From assembly GCF_011617245.1 (NCBI RefSeq), contig NZ_CP050152.1, positions 1,054,001 to 1,118,000 of the forward strand: a stretch of DNA of 64,000 nucleotides, written 5' to 3'. Both the position numbers and the translations under genes were made by a program. The DNA comes from Brevibacterium atlanticum (GTDB taxonomy: Bacteria > Actinomycetota > Actinomycetes > Actinomycetales > Brevibacteriaceae). Shown here piece after piece: positions 17,725 through 26,426 of the stretch; position 1 is the stretch's first letter, and every line of letters starts with the position of its first letter. A model generated the notes under the pieces. It saw only the letters and a list, made by a program, of their open reading frames with translations, searched no databases and had not been told where the DNA came from.

Positions 17725-19104
17725 ATGGCCGCAACAAGCCCCGGATACTCCATCACCCTGCGCGTCGGCACCACCGTCGGTGAGGCGAGCACCTCCGATC
17801 TCGTCGCCGCCGCCGCGTCGACCGGTGCGGGCGTGACCGCCCTCGACGTCGTCGAATCCACCCCGCACTCGGTGATCATCGACGTCAGCGCCGACACCCG
17901 CGACACCGCACACGCTCAGGAGGTCTCCGACGCGCTCGGCAGGCTGCCCGGCGTCGACGTCCGCAAGGTCTCCGACCGGACCTTCCTCCTCCACCTCGGC
18001 GGCAAGCTCGAATCCGCGCCGAAGGTCCCCCTGCGCAACCGCGATGACCTCTCCCGCGCCTACACCCCGGGTGTGGCCCGTGTGTGCATGGCGATCGCCG
18101 AGAACAGGGAAGACGCCCGCCGGCTGACGATCAAACGCAACACCGTCGCCGTGGTCACCGACGGCACCGCGGTGCTCGGTCTCGGCGACATCGGCCCAGA
18201 GGCGGCCATGCCCGTGATGGAGGGCAAGGCGGTGCTGTTCAAGCAGTTCGCCGATGTCGACGCCTGGCCGGTGGCCCTGGACACGAAGGACACCGAGGAG
18301 ATCATTGCGATCTGCAAGGCCATCGCACCAGCCTATGGCGGCATCAACCTCGAGGACATCGCCGCCCCGCGATGCTTCGAGATCGAGGCCCGCCTGCGTG
18401 CCGAACTCGACATCCCCGTCTTCCACGACGACCAGCACGGCACCGGCGTCGTCACCCTGGCCGCGCTGAAGAACGCGCTCAAGGTCGTGGGCAAGCGGAT
18501 CGAGGACCTGCGCATCGTCGTCTCCGGTGTGGGAGCGGCGGGCAACGCGATCATCCGCCTCCTCCAGGTGGCCGGGGCCACGAACATCATCGCGTGCGGT
18601 CGGTCCGGAGCCATCGGCCCGAACTCGACCGTGGATACCGAGCACAAGCGCTGGCTGCAGGCGAATACGAACCCCGACGGGTTCGAGGGCACCCTCAAGG
18701 AGGCCGTCGTCGGTGCCGATGTGTTCATCGGCGTCTCGGCCCCGAATGTGCTCGACGGTGATGACATCGCGCGGATGAACGACGACGCCCTCGTCTTCGC
18801 GATGGCCAATCCCGACCCTGAGGTGGATCCCGCCGAAGCGCTCAAGCATGCGGCCGTCGTGGCCACCGGACGCAGCGACTACCCGAACCAGATCAACAAT
18901 GTGCTCGCCTTCCCCGGCATCTTCCGCGGCCTGCTCGACGCCGAAGCCCGCGACGTCGACGAGAACATCATGGTCGCCGCCGCCGACGCCATCGCCTCGT
19001 GCATTCCCGAGGACGAACTCCATCCCGGCTACGTCATCCCCTCGGTCTTCGACCCCGAGGTCGCGAAGAAGGTCGCCGAGGCGGTCACCGCCGTCTCGTC
19101 GTGA
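17725..19104 (+). CDS. NAD(P)-dependent malic enzyme with N-terminal ACT-like domain
   Basis: The enzyme oxidatively decarboxylates malate to pyruvate. The 459 residues comprise an ACT-like regulatory domain (about 7-90, [18 protein letters not shown] onward) and then the bacterial malic enzyme catalytic domain. That domain has [40 protein letters not shown] (metal Asp residues), the GVGAAGNAI nucleotide fold and [12 protein letters not shown] 17725 follows GAGAGGA by 8 bases. A longer open frame exists upstream but is antisense to iclR. The operator-like sites imply co-regulation with purine genes. Confidence 0.9.
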   Translation: MAATSPGYSITLRVGTTVGEASTSDLVAAAASTGAGVTALDVVESTPHSVIIDVSADTRDTAHAQEVSDALGRLPGVDVRKVSDRTFLLHLGGKLESAPKVPLRNRDDLSRAYTPGVARVCMAIAENREDARRLTIKRNTVAVVTDGTAVLGLGDIGPEAAMPVMEGKAVLFKQFADVDAWPVALDTKDTEEIIAICKAIAPAYGGINLEDIAAPRCFEIEARLRAELDIPVFHDDQHGTGVVTLAALKNALKVVGKRIEDLRIVVSGVGAAGNAIIRLLQVAGATNIIACGRSGAIGPNSTVDTEHKRWLQANTNPDGFEGTLKEAVVGADVFIGVSAPNVLDGDDIARMNDDALVFAMANPDPEVDPAEALKHAAVVATGRSDYPNQINNVLAFPGIFRGLLDAEARDVDENIMVAAADAIASCIPEDELHPGYVIPSVFDPEVAKKVAEAVTAVSS

Positions 19105-19216
19105 GTGACGTATTCGTCATGTGCCCTGTGAGTCACCGTGTGAGGGGCAGGGCAATGAGAGACAATGAGGCCAGGCCCGGCACAGTCGCCTCGCCGTCGA
19201 ATCCCGTGCAGAGAAA

Positions 19217-20536
19217 GTGAATGTGACAGTGGAGAAAGCAACCTTGGCCGACATCGATTCACTGCTGGGGGACACTGATGAGCTCCTGGCCGAAAGCTAT
19301 CCCGGCGAGCGTGACGTCCGCCAGCCGGTGCACACCGTCTACGTGCCCGGTGATCAGACGACACCGGATCTGCCGCGCCGCTGGGGTCGGCAGGCCCTCG
19401 ACATCGTCGACGAGCACGGAGGCATGCTCCAGCTCGCCGGCAAGGTCATCACCGCCGCCCGCAAGGAGTCCGGCCCTCTTCCGACCTCGCAGATGCCCAG
19501 CCTCCACCAGGTCGCCCGCGAGGCCGAGCTCCTCGCCGAGGCGGTCACCGCGAAACTCGAGCGTGAGCCCATCGAGGACCTGCGCCTGGACTTCGAAGAC
19601 GGCTTCGGCGATCGCGGCGACGAGCTCGAGGACGAATGGGCCCTCAAGGCCGCCCGCGACGTGGTCGCCGGTCGCACCGAGACCGGAGCACCGGCGTTCG
19701 CCGGTATCCGCTTCAAATGCCTCGAAGCGGCCACCCGGGAACGCGGACTGCGCACCCTCGATCTGTTCCTGGCCGAGCTCATCGCCGCGGGCGGTCAGGT
19801 CCCGGACAACCTCGTGCTCACCCTGCCGAAGGTGAGCACCGTCGACCAGGTGAAGGCGATGGTGCTCGCCTGCCGCGCGCTGGAGAGGGAGCACAACCTC
19901 GGCGAGGGCACACTGACCTTCGAGATCCAGGTCGAGACCCCGCAGCTCATCCTCGGTCCCGACGGGACGGTGCCCCTGGCACCGGCCATCCACGCCGGCG
20001 ACGGACGCGTGACCTCCCTGCACTACGGCACCTACGACTATTCGGCGTCGATGGGCGTGGCCGCGGCCTACCAAGCGATGGACCATCCGGTCGCGGACTT
20101 CGCGAAGAACCAGATGATGCTCGCCGTCGCCGGCACCGGCGTCCACCTCTCCGACGGGTCGACGAACATCCTCCCGCTCGGCGAACCCGAGGAGGTCCAC
20201 CACGCGTGGGCCCTGCACGCCGGACTCGTCCGCCGCCACCTCAAGCGCGGCGTCTACCAGGGCTGGGACCTCCACCCGCACCAGCTGCCGACGCGGTTCC
20301 TGGCAACCTTCGCGTTCTTCCGTGAAGGCGGGGCCAAGGCGGCCGATCGCCTGCGCAGCTACGTGTACAAGGAGGACTCGACGGTCCTCGACGAACCGGC
20401 GACCGTGAAGGCGCTCGCCCGCTACCTGCAGCGCGGGCTCGTGTGCGGAGCCCATACGGAGGAGTTCGTCACCACGCACACGAAGCTGAACCTCGGCGAG
20501 CTGGCCCAGCTGGCCCGCACCGGACACCTCAACTGA
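19217..20536 (+). CDS. Citrate-lyase/malate-synthase-like aldolase (DUF6986 type)
   Basis: The 439-residue protein resembles HpcH/HpaI-CitE type TIM-barrel lyases and malate synthases. LRLDFEDGFG offers the Arg and acidic residues seen near the CitE substrate site. FEIQVETPQLILG and HYGTYDYSASMG resemble the Mg-binding Glu and Asp segments (malate synthase has RWDYIFS at the matching place). I recall the family as uncharacterised DUF6986. Its position between a malic enzyme and ureidoglycine aminohydrolase suggests an enzyme condensing glyoxylate with acetyl-CoA, a malate synthase substitute; this is inference. The start is unsure: GTG 19217, 19223 or 19229, with no strong Shine-Dalgarno. Confidence 0.65.
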   Translation: MNVTVEKATLADIDSLLGDTDELLAESYPGERDVRQPVHTVYVPGDQTTPDLPRRWGRQALDIVDEHGGMLQLAGKVITAARKESGPLPTSQMPSLHQVAREAELLAEAVTAKLEREPIEDLRLDFEDGFGDRGDELEDEWALKAARDVVAGRTETGAPAFAGIRFKCLEAATRERGLRTLDLFLAELIAAGGQVPDNLVLTLPKVSTVDQVKAMVLACRALEREHNLGEGTLTFEIQVETPQLILGPDGTVPLAPAIHAGDGRVTSLHYGTYDYSASMGVAAAYQAMDHPVADFAKNQMMLAVAGTGVHLSDGSTNILPLGEPEEVHHAWALHAGLVRRHLKRGVYQGWDLHPHQLPTRFLATFAFFREGGAKAADRLRSYVYKEDSTVLDEPATVKALARYLQRGLVCGAHTEEFVTTHTKLNLGELAQLARTGHLN

Positions 20537-20562
20537 ATCCCCGACCGAAGGAGACCCCACCC

Positions 20563-21387
20563 ATGACGACGACCGATCCCTACACCTACTGGGCACCGAC
20601 CGGCGGGCATCCGCCGCAGTCGGATCTGCTCACCGACCGGGCACTGGTGACCGAGGCCTACACGGTCATCCCGCGCGGGGTGCTGCGCGACATCGTCACC
20701 TCGAACCTGCCCGAATGGACCGGAACCCGCTCCTGGGTGCTCAGCAAGCCCGTGGCCGGGGGAGCGGTGACGTTCTCCCAGACCATCCTCGAGGTCGCAC
20801 CCGGCGGCGGCTCCGAGAAGCCGGAACCGCAGGCCGAGGTCGAAGGATTCCTCTTCGTCATGGCCGGCACCCTCGAGGTCACCCATGAGGGCACCGCGCA
20901 CGAACTCACCCCCGGAGGGTTCGCGTTCCTTCCCGCCGGTGAGGCGTGGAGTGCGAAATCCACCGGCACCGAGGCGGCCCGTTTCCATTGGGTGCGCAAA
21001 CGCTACCAGCCGGTGGCGGGGCTGACACCGGAGGCGAAGTTCGGCAACGAGACCGACATCGATCCCTCGCCGATGCCCGGCACGGACGGTCGCTGGCGGA
21101 CCACCCGGCCGCTCGATCCGGAGAACCTGGCCTATGACATGCACGTCAACATCGTCACCTTCGAGGCCGGTGCTGTCATCCCCTTCGCCGAGACGCACGA
21201 GATGGAGCACGGGCTCTACGTGCTCGAAGGCAAGGCCGTCTACCGGCTCAACGGCGATTGGGTCGAGGTGCAGGAAGGGGACTTCATCTCGATGCGCGCC
21301 TTCTGCCCGCAGGCCTGCTATGCGGGCGGTCCCGGACGCTTCCGTTACCTGCTGTACAAGGACGTCAACCGTCAGGTCGAGCTCTGA
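20563..21387 (+). CDS. allE: (S)-ureidoglycine aminohydrolase-type bicupin
   Basis: The enzyme converts S-ureidoglycine to S-ureidoglycolate with release of ammonia, after allantoate amidohydrolase. The 274 residues form two cupin barrels. The second has ETHEMEHGLYVLEGKAVYRL, with the His, Glu, His metal ligands of the family, and SMRAFCPQACYAGG close to the end. ATG 20563 follows GAAGGAGA by 8 bases and lies 26 bases after the DUF6986 gene, so the two are likely co-transcribed. The enzymes before (allantoate amidohydrolase) and after (ureidoglycolate lyase or dehydrogenase) are not in this window. Confidence 0.88.
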   Translation: MTTTDPYTYWAPTGGHPPQSDLLTDRALVTEAYTVIPRGVLRDIVTSNLPEWTGTRSWVLSKPVAGGAVTFSQTILEVAPGGGSEKPEPQAEVEGFLFVMAGTLEVTHEGTAHELTPGGFAFLPAGEAWSAKSTGTEAARFHWVRKRYQPVAGLTPEAKFGNETDIDPSPMPGTDGRWRTTRPLDPENLAYDMHVNIVTFEAGAVIPFAETHEMEHGLYVLEGKAVYRLNGDWVEVQEGDFISMRAFCPQACYAGGPGRFRYLLYKDVNRQVEL

Positions 21388-21414
21388 GGTTGTCGGACTC
21401 TGAGGCGATATGAC

Positions 21415-21446
21415 AAGAACGGCGGACCGATCGGTCCGCCGTTCTT
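21415..21446. terminator. Bidirectional terminator between allE and mqo
   Basis: A 32-bp perfect palindrome, AAGAACGGCGGACCGA and its complement, lies between two converging genes. TT-rich sequence follows on the plus strand and T-rich sequence on the minus strand, which suits termination in both directions. Confidence 0.8.
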
Positions 21447-21481
21447 CGTTCTCATGCTCGCGGTGTGAGCCGCGGTGCAGC

Positions 21482-22969
21482 TCAGATGAGCTGGAGTGTC
21501 CGCGCGGTGTACTCGGAGAGCTCCTTGAGCAGCGTCTCGTCCTCGGCGAGGTCACGGCCGAGCGAGGGGATCATGTCCTTGACGTCGGATTCCCAGGATG
21601 CGTACTGACGCGGGAAGCAGGTCTTGAGCAGGTTGACCATGATCGGCACGGCCGTCGACGCACCCGGCGAGGCGCCGAGCAGAGCCGCGATCGATCCGTC
21701 GGCCGAAGAGATGAGCTCGGTGCCGAACTGGAGGACACCGCCCTTCTTCGGATCCTTCTTCATCACCTGCACGCGCTGACCGGCCTGGATGAACTCCCAG
21801 TCGGACGGGTCGATGTTCGGGATGAACTCGTGCATCGCCTCGAAGCGGGCCTTCTTCGTCGCCGCGAGCTCACCGAGCAGGTAGGTGACGAGGTCGGTGT
21901 TGTCCTTGGCGACGTTGAGCATCGTGGCGAGGTTGTTCCCACGCACGGAGAACGGCAGGTCGGTGAAGCGGCCCTTCTTGAGGAACTTCGGCGAGAAGCC
22001 GGCGTAGGGGCCGAACATCAGGTAGTCCTTGCCGTCGACGACACGAGTGTCGAGGTGCGGCACCGACATCGGAGGGGCACCCTTCGCGGCCTGGCCGTAG
22101 ACCTTGGCCTGGTGGCCGGCGACGACATCGGGGTTCGAGGTGCGCAGGAAGATTCCGGACACCGGGAAGCCGCCGTAGCCGCGGCCCTCGGGGATCCCCG
22201 ACTTCTGCAGCAGGGGCAGGGCTCCGCCGCCGGCGCCGACGAAGACGAACTTCGCGCCGATCCGGTGGGTCTCGTGGGACAGCAGGTCCTTGACCGTCAG
22301 CGTCCACCCGTCGGAAGCGCGTTCGAGGTCGGTGACCTGGTGGCTGGTGCGCACGGTCGCGCCCTTGTCGGCGATGTAGCTGAGCAGTTGGCGCGACAGG
22401 GAGCCGAAGTCGACGTCGGTGCCCAGTTCTGTCCGCGAGATGCCGTTGACCTGTCCGGGTCCGCGGCCTTCGAACATCAGCGGCAGCCATTCGGCCTGGG
22501 TCGCCGGATCGTCGGAGTACTCCATCTGCGAGAACAGCGGATTGCGCACCATCGTCTCGTAGCGGCGCTTGATGTAGTCACGGCCCTTCTCACCACGGCC
22601 GTAGCTGATGTGGGGGATCGGGTTGATGAACGACTTCGGGTCGGTGAGCACACCGGTGTCGACGAGGTGCGACCAATACTGGCGTGAGTGGTGGAACTGC
22701 TGGTTGATCGTCGAGGCCTTGTGCAGGTCGATGTCGCCGTTGGAGTCCTCGGGGGTGTAGTTGAGTTCGCAGAGTGCGGCGTGGCCGGTTCCCGCATTGT
22801 TCCAGGGATCCGAACTCTCGGAAGCCACATAGTCGAGCTTCTCGTAGACACGGATGTCCCAGTCGGGCTGAAGTTCGGTCAACATGGCACCGAGGGTGGC
22901 GCTCATGATTCCGCCGCCGATCAAGACGACGTCGACCTTTTCCTGCGGTGAGGGCATTTGGACTCTCAT
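21482..22969 (-). CDS. mqo: Malate:quinone oxidoreductase
   Basis: This membrane-associated FAD enzyme oxidises malate to oxaloacetate and reduces quinone. The 495 residues start with VDVVLIGGGIMSATLGAML (FAD-binding glycine motif). They continue with WNNAGTGHAALCELNYTP, GQVNGISRTELGTDVDFG, FVGAGGGALPLLQKSGI, FPVSGIFL and LLGASPGASTA, all typical of Mqo. ATG 22969 is used; ATG 22957 would remove only MRVQ. The gene stands opposite hisC-like and converges with allE. Confidence 0.95.
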   Translation of the reverse strand: MRVQMPSPQEKVDVVLIGGGIMSATLGAMLTELQPDWDIRVYEKLDYVASESSDPWNNAGTGHAALCELNYTPEDSNGDIDLHKASTINQQFHHSRQYWSHLVDTGVLTDPKSFINPIPHISYGRGEKGRDYIKRRYETMVRNPLFSQMEYSDDPATQAEWLPLMFEGRGPGQVNGISRTELGTDVDFGSLSRQLLSYIADKGATVRTSHQVTDLERASDGWTLTVKDLLSHETHRIGAKFVFVGAGGGALPLLQKSGIPEGRGYGGFPVSGIFLRTSNPDVVAGHQAKVYGQAAKGAPPMSVPHLDTRVVDGKDYLMFGPYAGFSPKFLKKGRFTDLPFSVRGNNLATMLNVAKDNTDLVTYLLGELAATKKARFEAMHEFIPNIDPSDWEFIQAGQRVQVMKKDPKKGGVLQFGTELISSADGSIAALLGASPGASTAVPIMVNLLKTCFPRQYASWESDVKDMIPSLGRDLAEDETLLKELSEYTARTLQLI

Positions 22970-23171
22970 TCCTCGTCACTGACTGCTTCTATTCGTCTCT
23001 CAGACTACTCTTCGGTGTCGGCCCATCTGTAACCCGGGCAGGGTGAACACCCGTGCGTGGGAGCATTCTCACAGCGGATGGGTGTCCGTTCCGCGCGCCC
23101 GTTTCCGACCGTTCGGTCACTTTGCGCGGACACTCTGTGTCGCCCGCCACAAGGTGTGCAAACATGAGCAC

Positions 23172-24239
23172 ATGTCCAATCGTTTCCTCCTCCGTGACGC
23201 GCTGGCCGAGTTCCCTCCCTACGTCCCCGGCAAGCCTCCTGTCAGTTCCCCGGGTCTGACCCCGTACAAGCTGTCCTCGAACGAGAATCACCTGCCGCCG
23301 CTGCCGGGTGTCCTCGACGCCGTCACCGCCGCCGCGGCGATTCCCGCGAACTATCCCGATCCGACCGCTGCCGCCCTCGTGTCCGACATCGCCGATCGTC
23401 TCGAAGTCGACCCCGCCGAGGTGGTCCCCGGCGCCGGTGCCTCCGAGATCCTGTCCGCACTGACGAACATCACCCTCGAATCCGGCACCTCCGTGGTCTA
23501 CCCGTGGCCCTCGTTCGAGATGTACCCGATCCTCGCCTCGGCCCGCGGGGCGCAGAAGCGACCCGTCGACCTCCTGCCCGACGGCCGCCACGACTTCGCC
23601 GGGCTCGCCGCCGCGATCGACGACACGACCCGGCTGGTGCTGCTGTGCTCGCCGAACAATCCGACCGGTCCGACGATCACCGACGCCGAGCTCGAGGGCT
23701 TCCTCGCCGAGGTGCCCGACAACGTCATCGTCGTCCTCGACGAGGCCTACCTCGAATTCGCCTCCGAAGCCGCCGACGGTCTGGCCGCGCGGAAGAAGCA
23801 TGCGAACCTCGTGCTCGCCCGCACGTTCTCCAAGGCCCACGGTCTGGCGGGTCTGCGGGTGGGCTTCGGCGTCGCCGATGTCGAGATCGCCACGGCCCTG
23901 CGCCAGGTCATCGCGCCCTTCTCCGTCACCGCGCCCGCCCAGGCCGCGGCCAGGGAATCCCTGGCCCGGATCGACGAGGTGGCCGTGCGGGCCAAGGAGG
24001 TCGCCGCCGTGCGCGACCGCTTCGCCCATGATCTGCGGGAACTCGGATTCGACGTGCCCGATGCGCAGGGCAACTATGTCTGGATCGCCCTCGACCCCGA
24101 AGCCGCCGTCGCCTTCGAAGGCGCCTGTGCCGAGCAGGCCGTGGCCGTGCGCCGACTGCAGGGCGGAGTGCGCGTGAGCATCGGACCCGATGAGGCCCTT
24201 GACCGCGTGCTCACGGTCGCTGCTGCTGCCCGACCATGA
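23172..24239 (+). CDS. hisC: Histidinol-phosphate aminotransferase-like enzyme
   Basis: This is a PLP-dependent class I/II aminotransferase of the HisC type, about 355 residues. YKLSSNENHLPPLP, VVPGAGASEIL, LCSPNNPTGP, VLDEAYLEFA, the Lys in RTFSKAHGLAGLRVGF and RVSIGP at the end are all present. No other his genes surround it, so it may be a second HisC or an aromatic aminotransferase. The start is not secure: ATG 23172 is taken, with GTG 23154 as alternative. It overlaps the next oxidase gene by 4 bases, suggesting linked function with a 2-hydroxy/2-oxo acid. Confidence 0.8.
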   Translation: MSNRFLLRDALAEFPPYVPGKPPVSSPGLTPYKLSSNENHLPPLPGVLDAVTAAAAIPANYPDPTAAALVSDIADRLEVDPAEVVPGAGASEILSALTNITLESGTSVVYPWPSFEMYPILASARGAQKRPVDLLPDGRHDFAGLAAAIDDTTRLVLLCSPNNPTGPTITDAELEGFLAEVPDNVIVVLDEAYLEFASEAADGLAARKKHANLVLARTFSKAHGLAGLRVGFGVADVEIATALRQVIAPFSVTAPAQAAARESLARIDEVAVRAKEVAAVRDRFAHDLRELGFDVPDAQGNYVWIALDPEAAVAFEGACAEQAVAVRRLQGGVRVSIGPDEALDRVLTVAAAARP

Positions 24240-25660
24240 GCGTGGACACGACAGTGACGTATGCGGATGTGACGGATTCTCTGCGCGGCGAGCTCGCTGC
24301 CGATCTCAGCGCAGAGGCGCTGGTCACCGACCGCGACGTCATCGATGCGTACTCATCGGACAAGGCTCTGTTCTGTCCCGCCGGGCGGGCCTCGGCTCTG
24401 GTTCGGGCTGCCGGTGTCGATGATGTGGTCGCGGTGATGCGGTTTGCCACGAAGCATCGGATCCCTGTGGTCACGCAGGGAGCGCGGACGGGCCTGTCCG
24501 GTGCGGCTAACGCCGTGGACGGGGCGATCCTGCTCAATGTCGCCAAGCTCAACGCGATCGTCGACATCGACGAGGTGAATCAGACCTGCCGGGTCCAGCC
24601 GGGCGTCATCAATCAGGACCTCAAATCGGCGCTGGCCGGGCATGGTCTGTCGTATCCGCCGGACCCCGGATCGGTGGCGATCTCGACGATCGGCGGCAAT
24701 GTCGCCACGAATGCCGGCGGCATGTGCTGTGTGAAGTACGGGGTGACGCGCGACTATGTGCGGGGCATGACCGTCGTCCTTCCCGACGGGACGGTGACGA
24801 AGCTCGGTCGGCAGACGGCCAAGGGTGTCGCCGGGCTCGACCTGGCCGGTCTGTTCGTCGGCTCCGAAGGCACTCTGGGTGTCATCGTGGAGATCACGTT
24901 GGGGCTCAAGCCGCTGCTGTCTCAGCCGGTGACCGGTGTCGGGATCTTCCCGGACATGGAGTCGGCCGGACACACGGTCTCTGCGTTCATGTCCTCGGGG
25001 GCGGCACCCTCGCTGCTCGAGCTCATGGATGGGAAGACGGTGGCGATGATCAACGCGTATGGGGACTTCGGTCTGCCCGACGGGGTCGGGGCACTGCTGT
25101 TGGTCCAGTCCGATGCGCCCGGTCAGGCCGGCGTCGCCGAACTCGAGGCGTTCGAGATGATCGCTCGGGAACAGGGGGCGGCAGAGGTGTTCTTCTCCGA
25201 TGATCCTGCTGATTCGGAGATGTTCGTCGCCGCCCGGCGGGCGGTGTCACCGGCGATGGAGCAGTACGTGGCAGGGCTTGGTGGGGGAGAGCTCATCGAT
25301 GATGTGTGCGTGCCGCGCTCCCGCCTTGGCGAGTTCTTCGCACGGTTGGCCGACATCGATGCCGCGCACACCGTTGAGGTAGCCACGGCCGGTCATGCCG
25401 GTGATGGGAACATGCATCCGAGTGTGCTCTTCGATGCCTCGGATGAGGCGAGTGTGGCCGAGGCGAATGAGACGTTCGCGGAGATCATGCAGTTGGGTCT
25501 GGATCTGGGTGGGACGATCACCGGTGAGCACGGGGTCGGGTATCTGAAGAAGGAATGGCTGGTGCGGGAGCTCGATGCCGGAGCACAGGCGCTGCAGGCC
25601 TCGATCAAGTCAGCGATCGATCCCTTGGGCATCCTCAACCCCGGCAAGATGCTCGGCTGA
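24236..25660 (+). CDS. glcD: FAD-linked 2-hydroxyacid oxidase, GlcD type
   Basis: This flavoprotein oxidises glycolate or lactate-like 2-hydroxyacids to 2-oxoacids. The 474-residue product has the VAO/PCMH FAD domain (about 50-225: VVTQGARTGLSGAAN, YPPDPGSVAISTIGGN, GLFVGSEGTLGVI). A C-terminal domain follows with VATAGHAGDGNMHP and TGEHGVGYLKKEWL. No glcE or glcF is adjacent, so it may act as a single-chain oxidase. ATG 24236 overlaps the hisC-like stop. Production of glyoxylate from glycolate would connect to the gcl pathway, but the substrate is unproven. Confidence 0.85.
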   Translation: MSVDTTVTYADVTDSLRGELAADLSAEALVTDRDVIDAYSSDKALFCPAGRASALVRAAGVDDVVAVMRFATKHRIPVVTQGARTGLSGAANAVDGAILLNVAKLNAIVDIDEVNQTCRVQPGVINQDLKSALAGHGLSYPPDPGSVAISTIGGNVATNAGGMCCVKYGVTRDYVRGMTVVLPDGTVTKLGRQTAKGVAGLDLAGLFVGSEGTLGVIVEITLGLKPLLSQPVTGVGIFPDMESAGHTVSAFMSSGAAPSLLELMDGKTVAMINAYGDFGLPDGVGALLLVQSDAPGQAGVAELEAFEMIAREQGAAEVFFSDDPADSEMFVAARRAVSPAMEQYVAGLGGGELIDDVCVPRSRLGEFFARLADIDAAHTVEVATAGHAGDGNMHPSVLFDASDEASVAEANETFAEIMQLGLDLGGTITGEHGVGYLKKEWLVRELDAGAQALQASIKSAIDPLGILNPGKMLG

Positions 25661-25678
25661 GCTCTCGGGTGACCGAAC

Positions 25679-26284
25679 TCAGCCCGGTCGGCGCATGTCG
25701 AAGCGCTGATCCGAGCTGATCCCGAAGTATGCGGTCGGTCCTCCGCCGCGCAGCACCGGCTCGGCGGCGACTGTGTCGACGGTCCCGTCGACGAGCAGGG
25801 ATTCGTCGAGATGGACACCCACCACTTCGCCCACGGTGAACCACGAGCCGGAGTTCTCACCATCCGTGGTGCGCAGCTCGATGATCTGGGTGACTCGGCA
25901 TTCGAAGGTCGCCGGTGAGGATGCAACGCGGGGCGCAGAGATCTCCACGGACTCGGCCGCCTCGATCTCTGCGGCGGAGAACTCGTCGACGTCAGCGGTG
26001 GTCGACGAGGCGTTCATCGCCTCGGCGAGGCTGCGAGTGACGAGGTTCCACGTGAACTCTCCGGTCTCCCGGCAGTTGGCGACGGTGTCCTTCCAGGAGT
26101 TGCTGGAGAAACCCACGAGCGGTGGAGAGTAGTTGAGCGCATTGAAGAACGAGTAGGGCGCGAGATTGCGACGGCCCTCGGCATCGAGGGTGCCGATCCA
26201 GCCGATGGGCCGCGGCGCGACGATGGCGTTGAAGGGGTCATGCGGCAGGCGGTGGCCCTCGGACGGGCGGTAGAAATGGGTCAC
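25679..26284 (-). CDS. Flavin reductase-like domain protein
   Basis: This is a FMN-binding split-barrel protein of the flavin reductase/RutF-like family, about 201 residues. Motifs are HDPFNAIVAPRPIGWIGTLD, NLAPYSFFNALNYSPP, GFSSNSWKDTVANC and FTWNLV. It would supply reduced flavin or reduce a small substrate. I use GTG 26284 because the family usually starts near HFYRPSEGHRLPHDP. GTG 26392 extends the frame by 36 residues of no recognisable similarity. It converges with glcD (18-base gap) and diverges from the oxygenase at 26427. Confidence 0.8.
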   Translation of the reverse strand: MTHFYRPSEGHRLPHDPFNAIVAPRPIGWIGTLDAEGRRNLAPYSFFNALNYSPPLVGFSSNSWKDTVANCRETGEFTWNLVTRSLAEAMNASSTTADVDEFSAAEIEAAESVEISAPRVASSPATFECRVTQIIELRTTDGENSGSWFTVGEVVGVHLDESLLVDGTVDTVAAEPVLRGGGPTAYFGISSDQRFDMRRPG

Positions 26285-26426
26285 CTGACCATTCAAGCAG
26301 GTGTATTGGGAGAGCGCACTGTGCAGAACGGTGTCTGGCGGTATGTGTTCGTGCAGTTGTGACGGAGTGTGGCGCTCCGTGACATCACTCACACGATGGC
26401 CGCCTACTGCGGCCTAGCGTGGGGAC

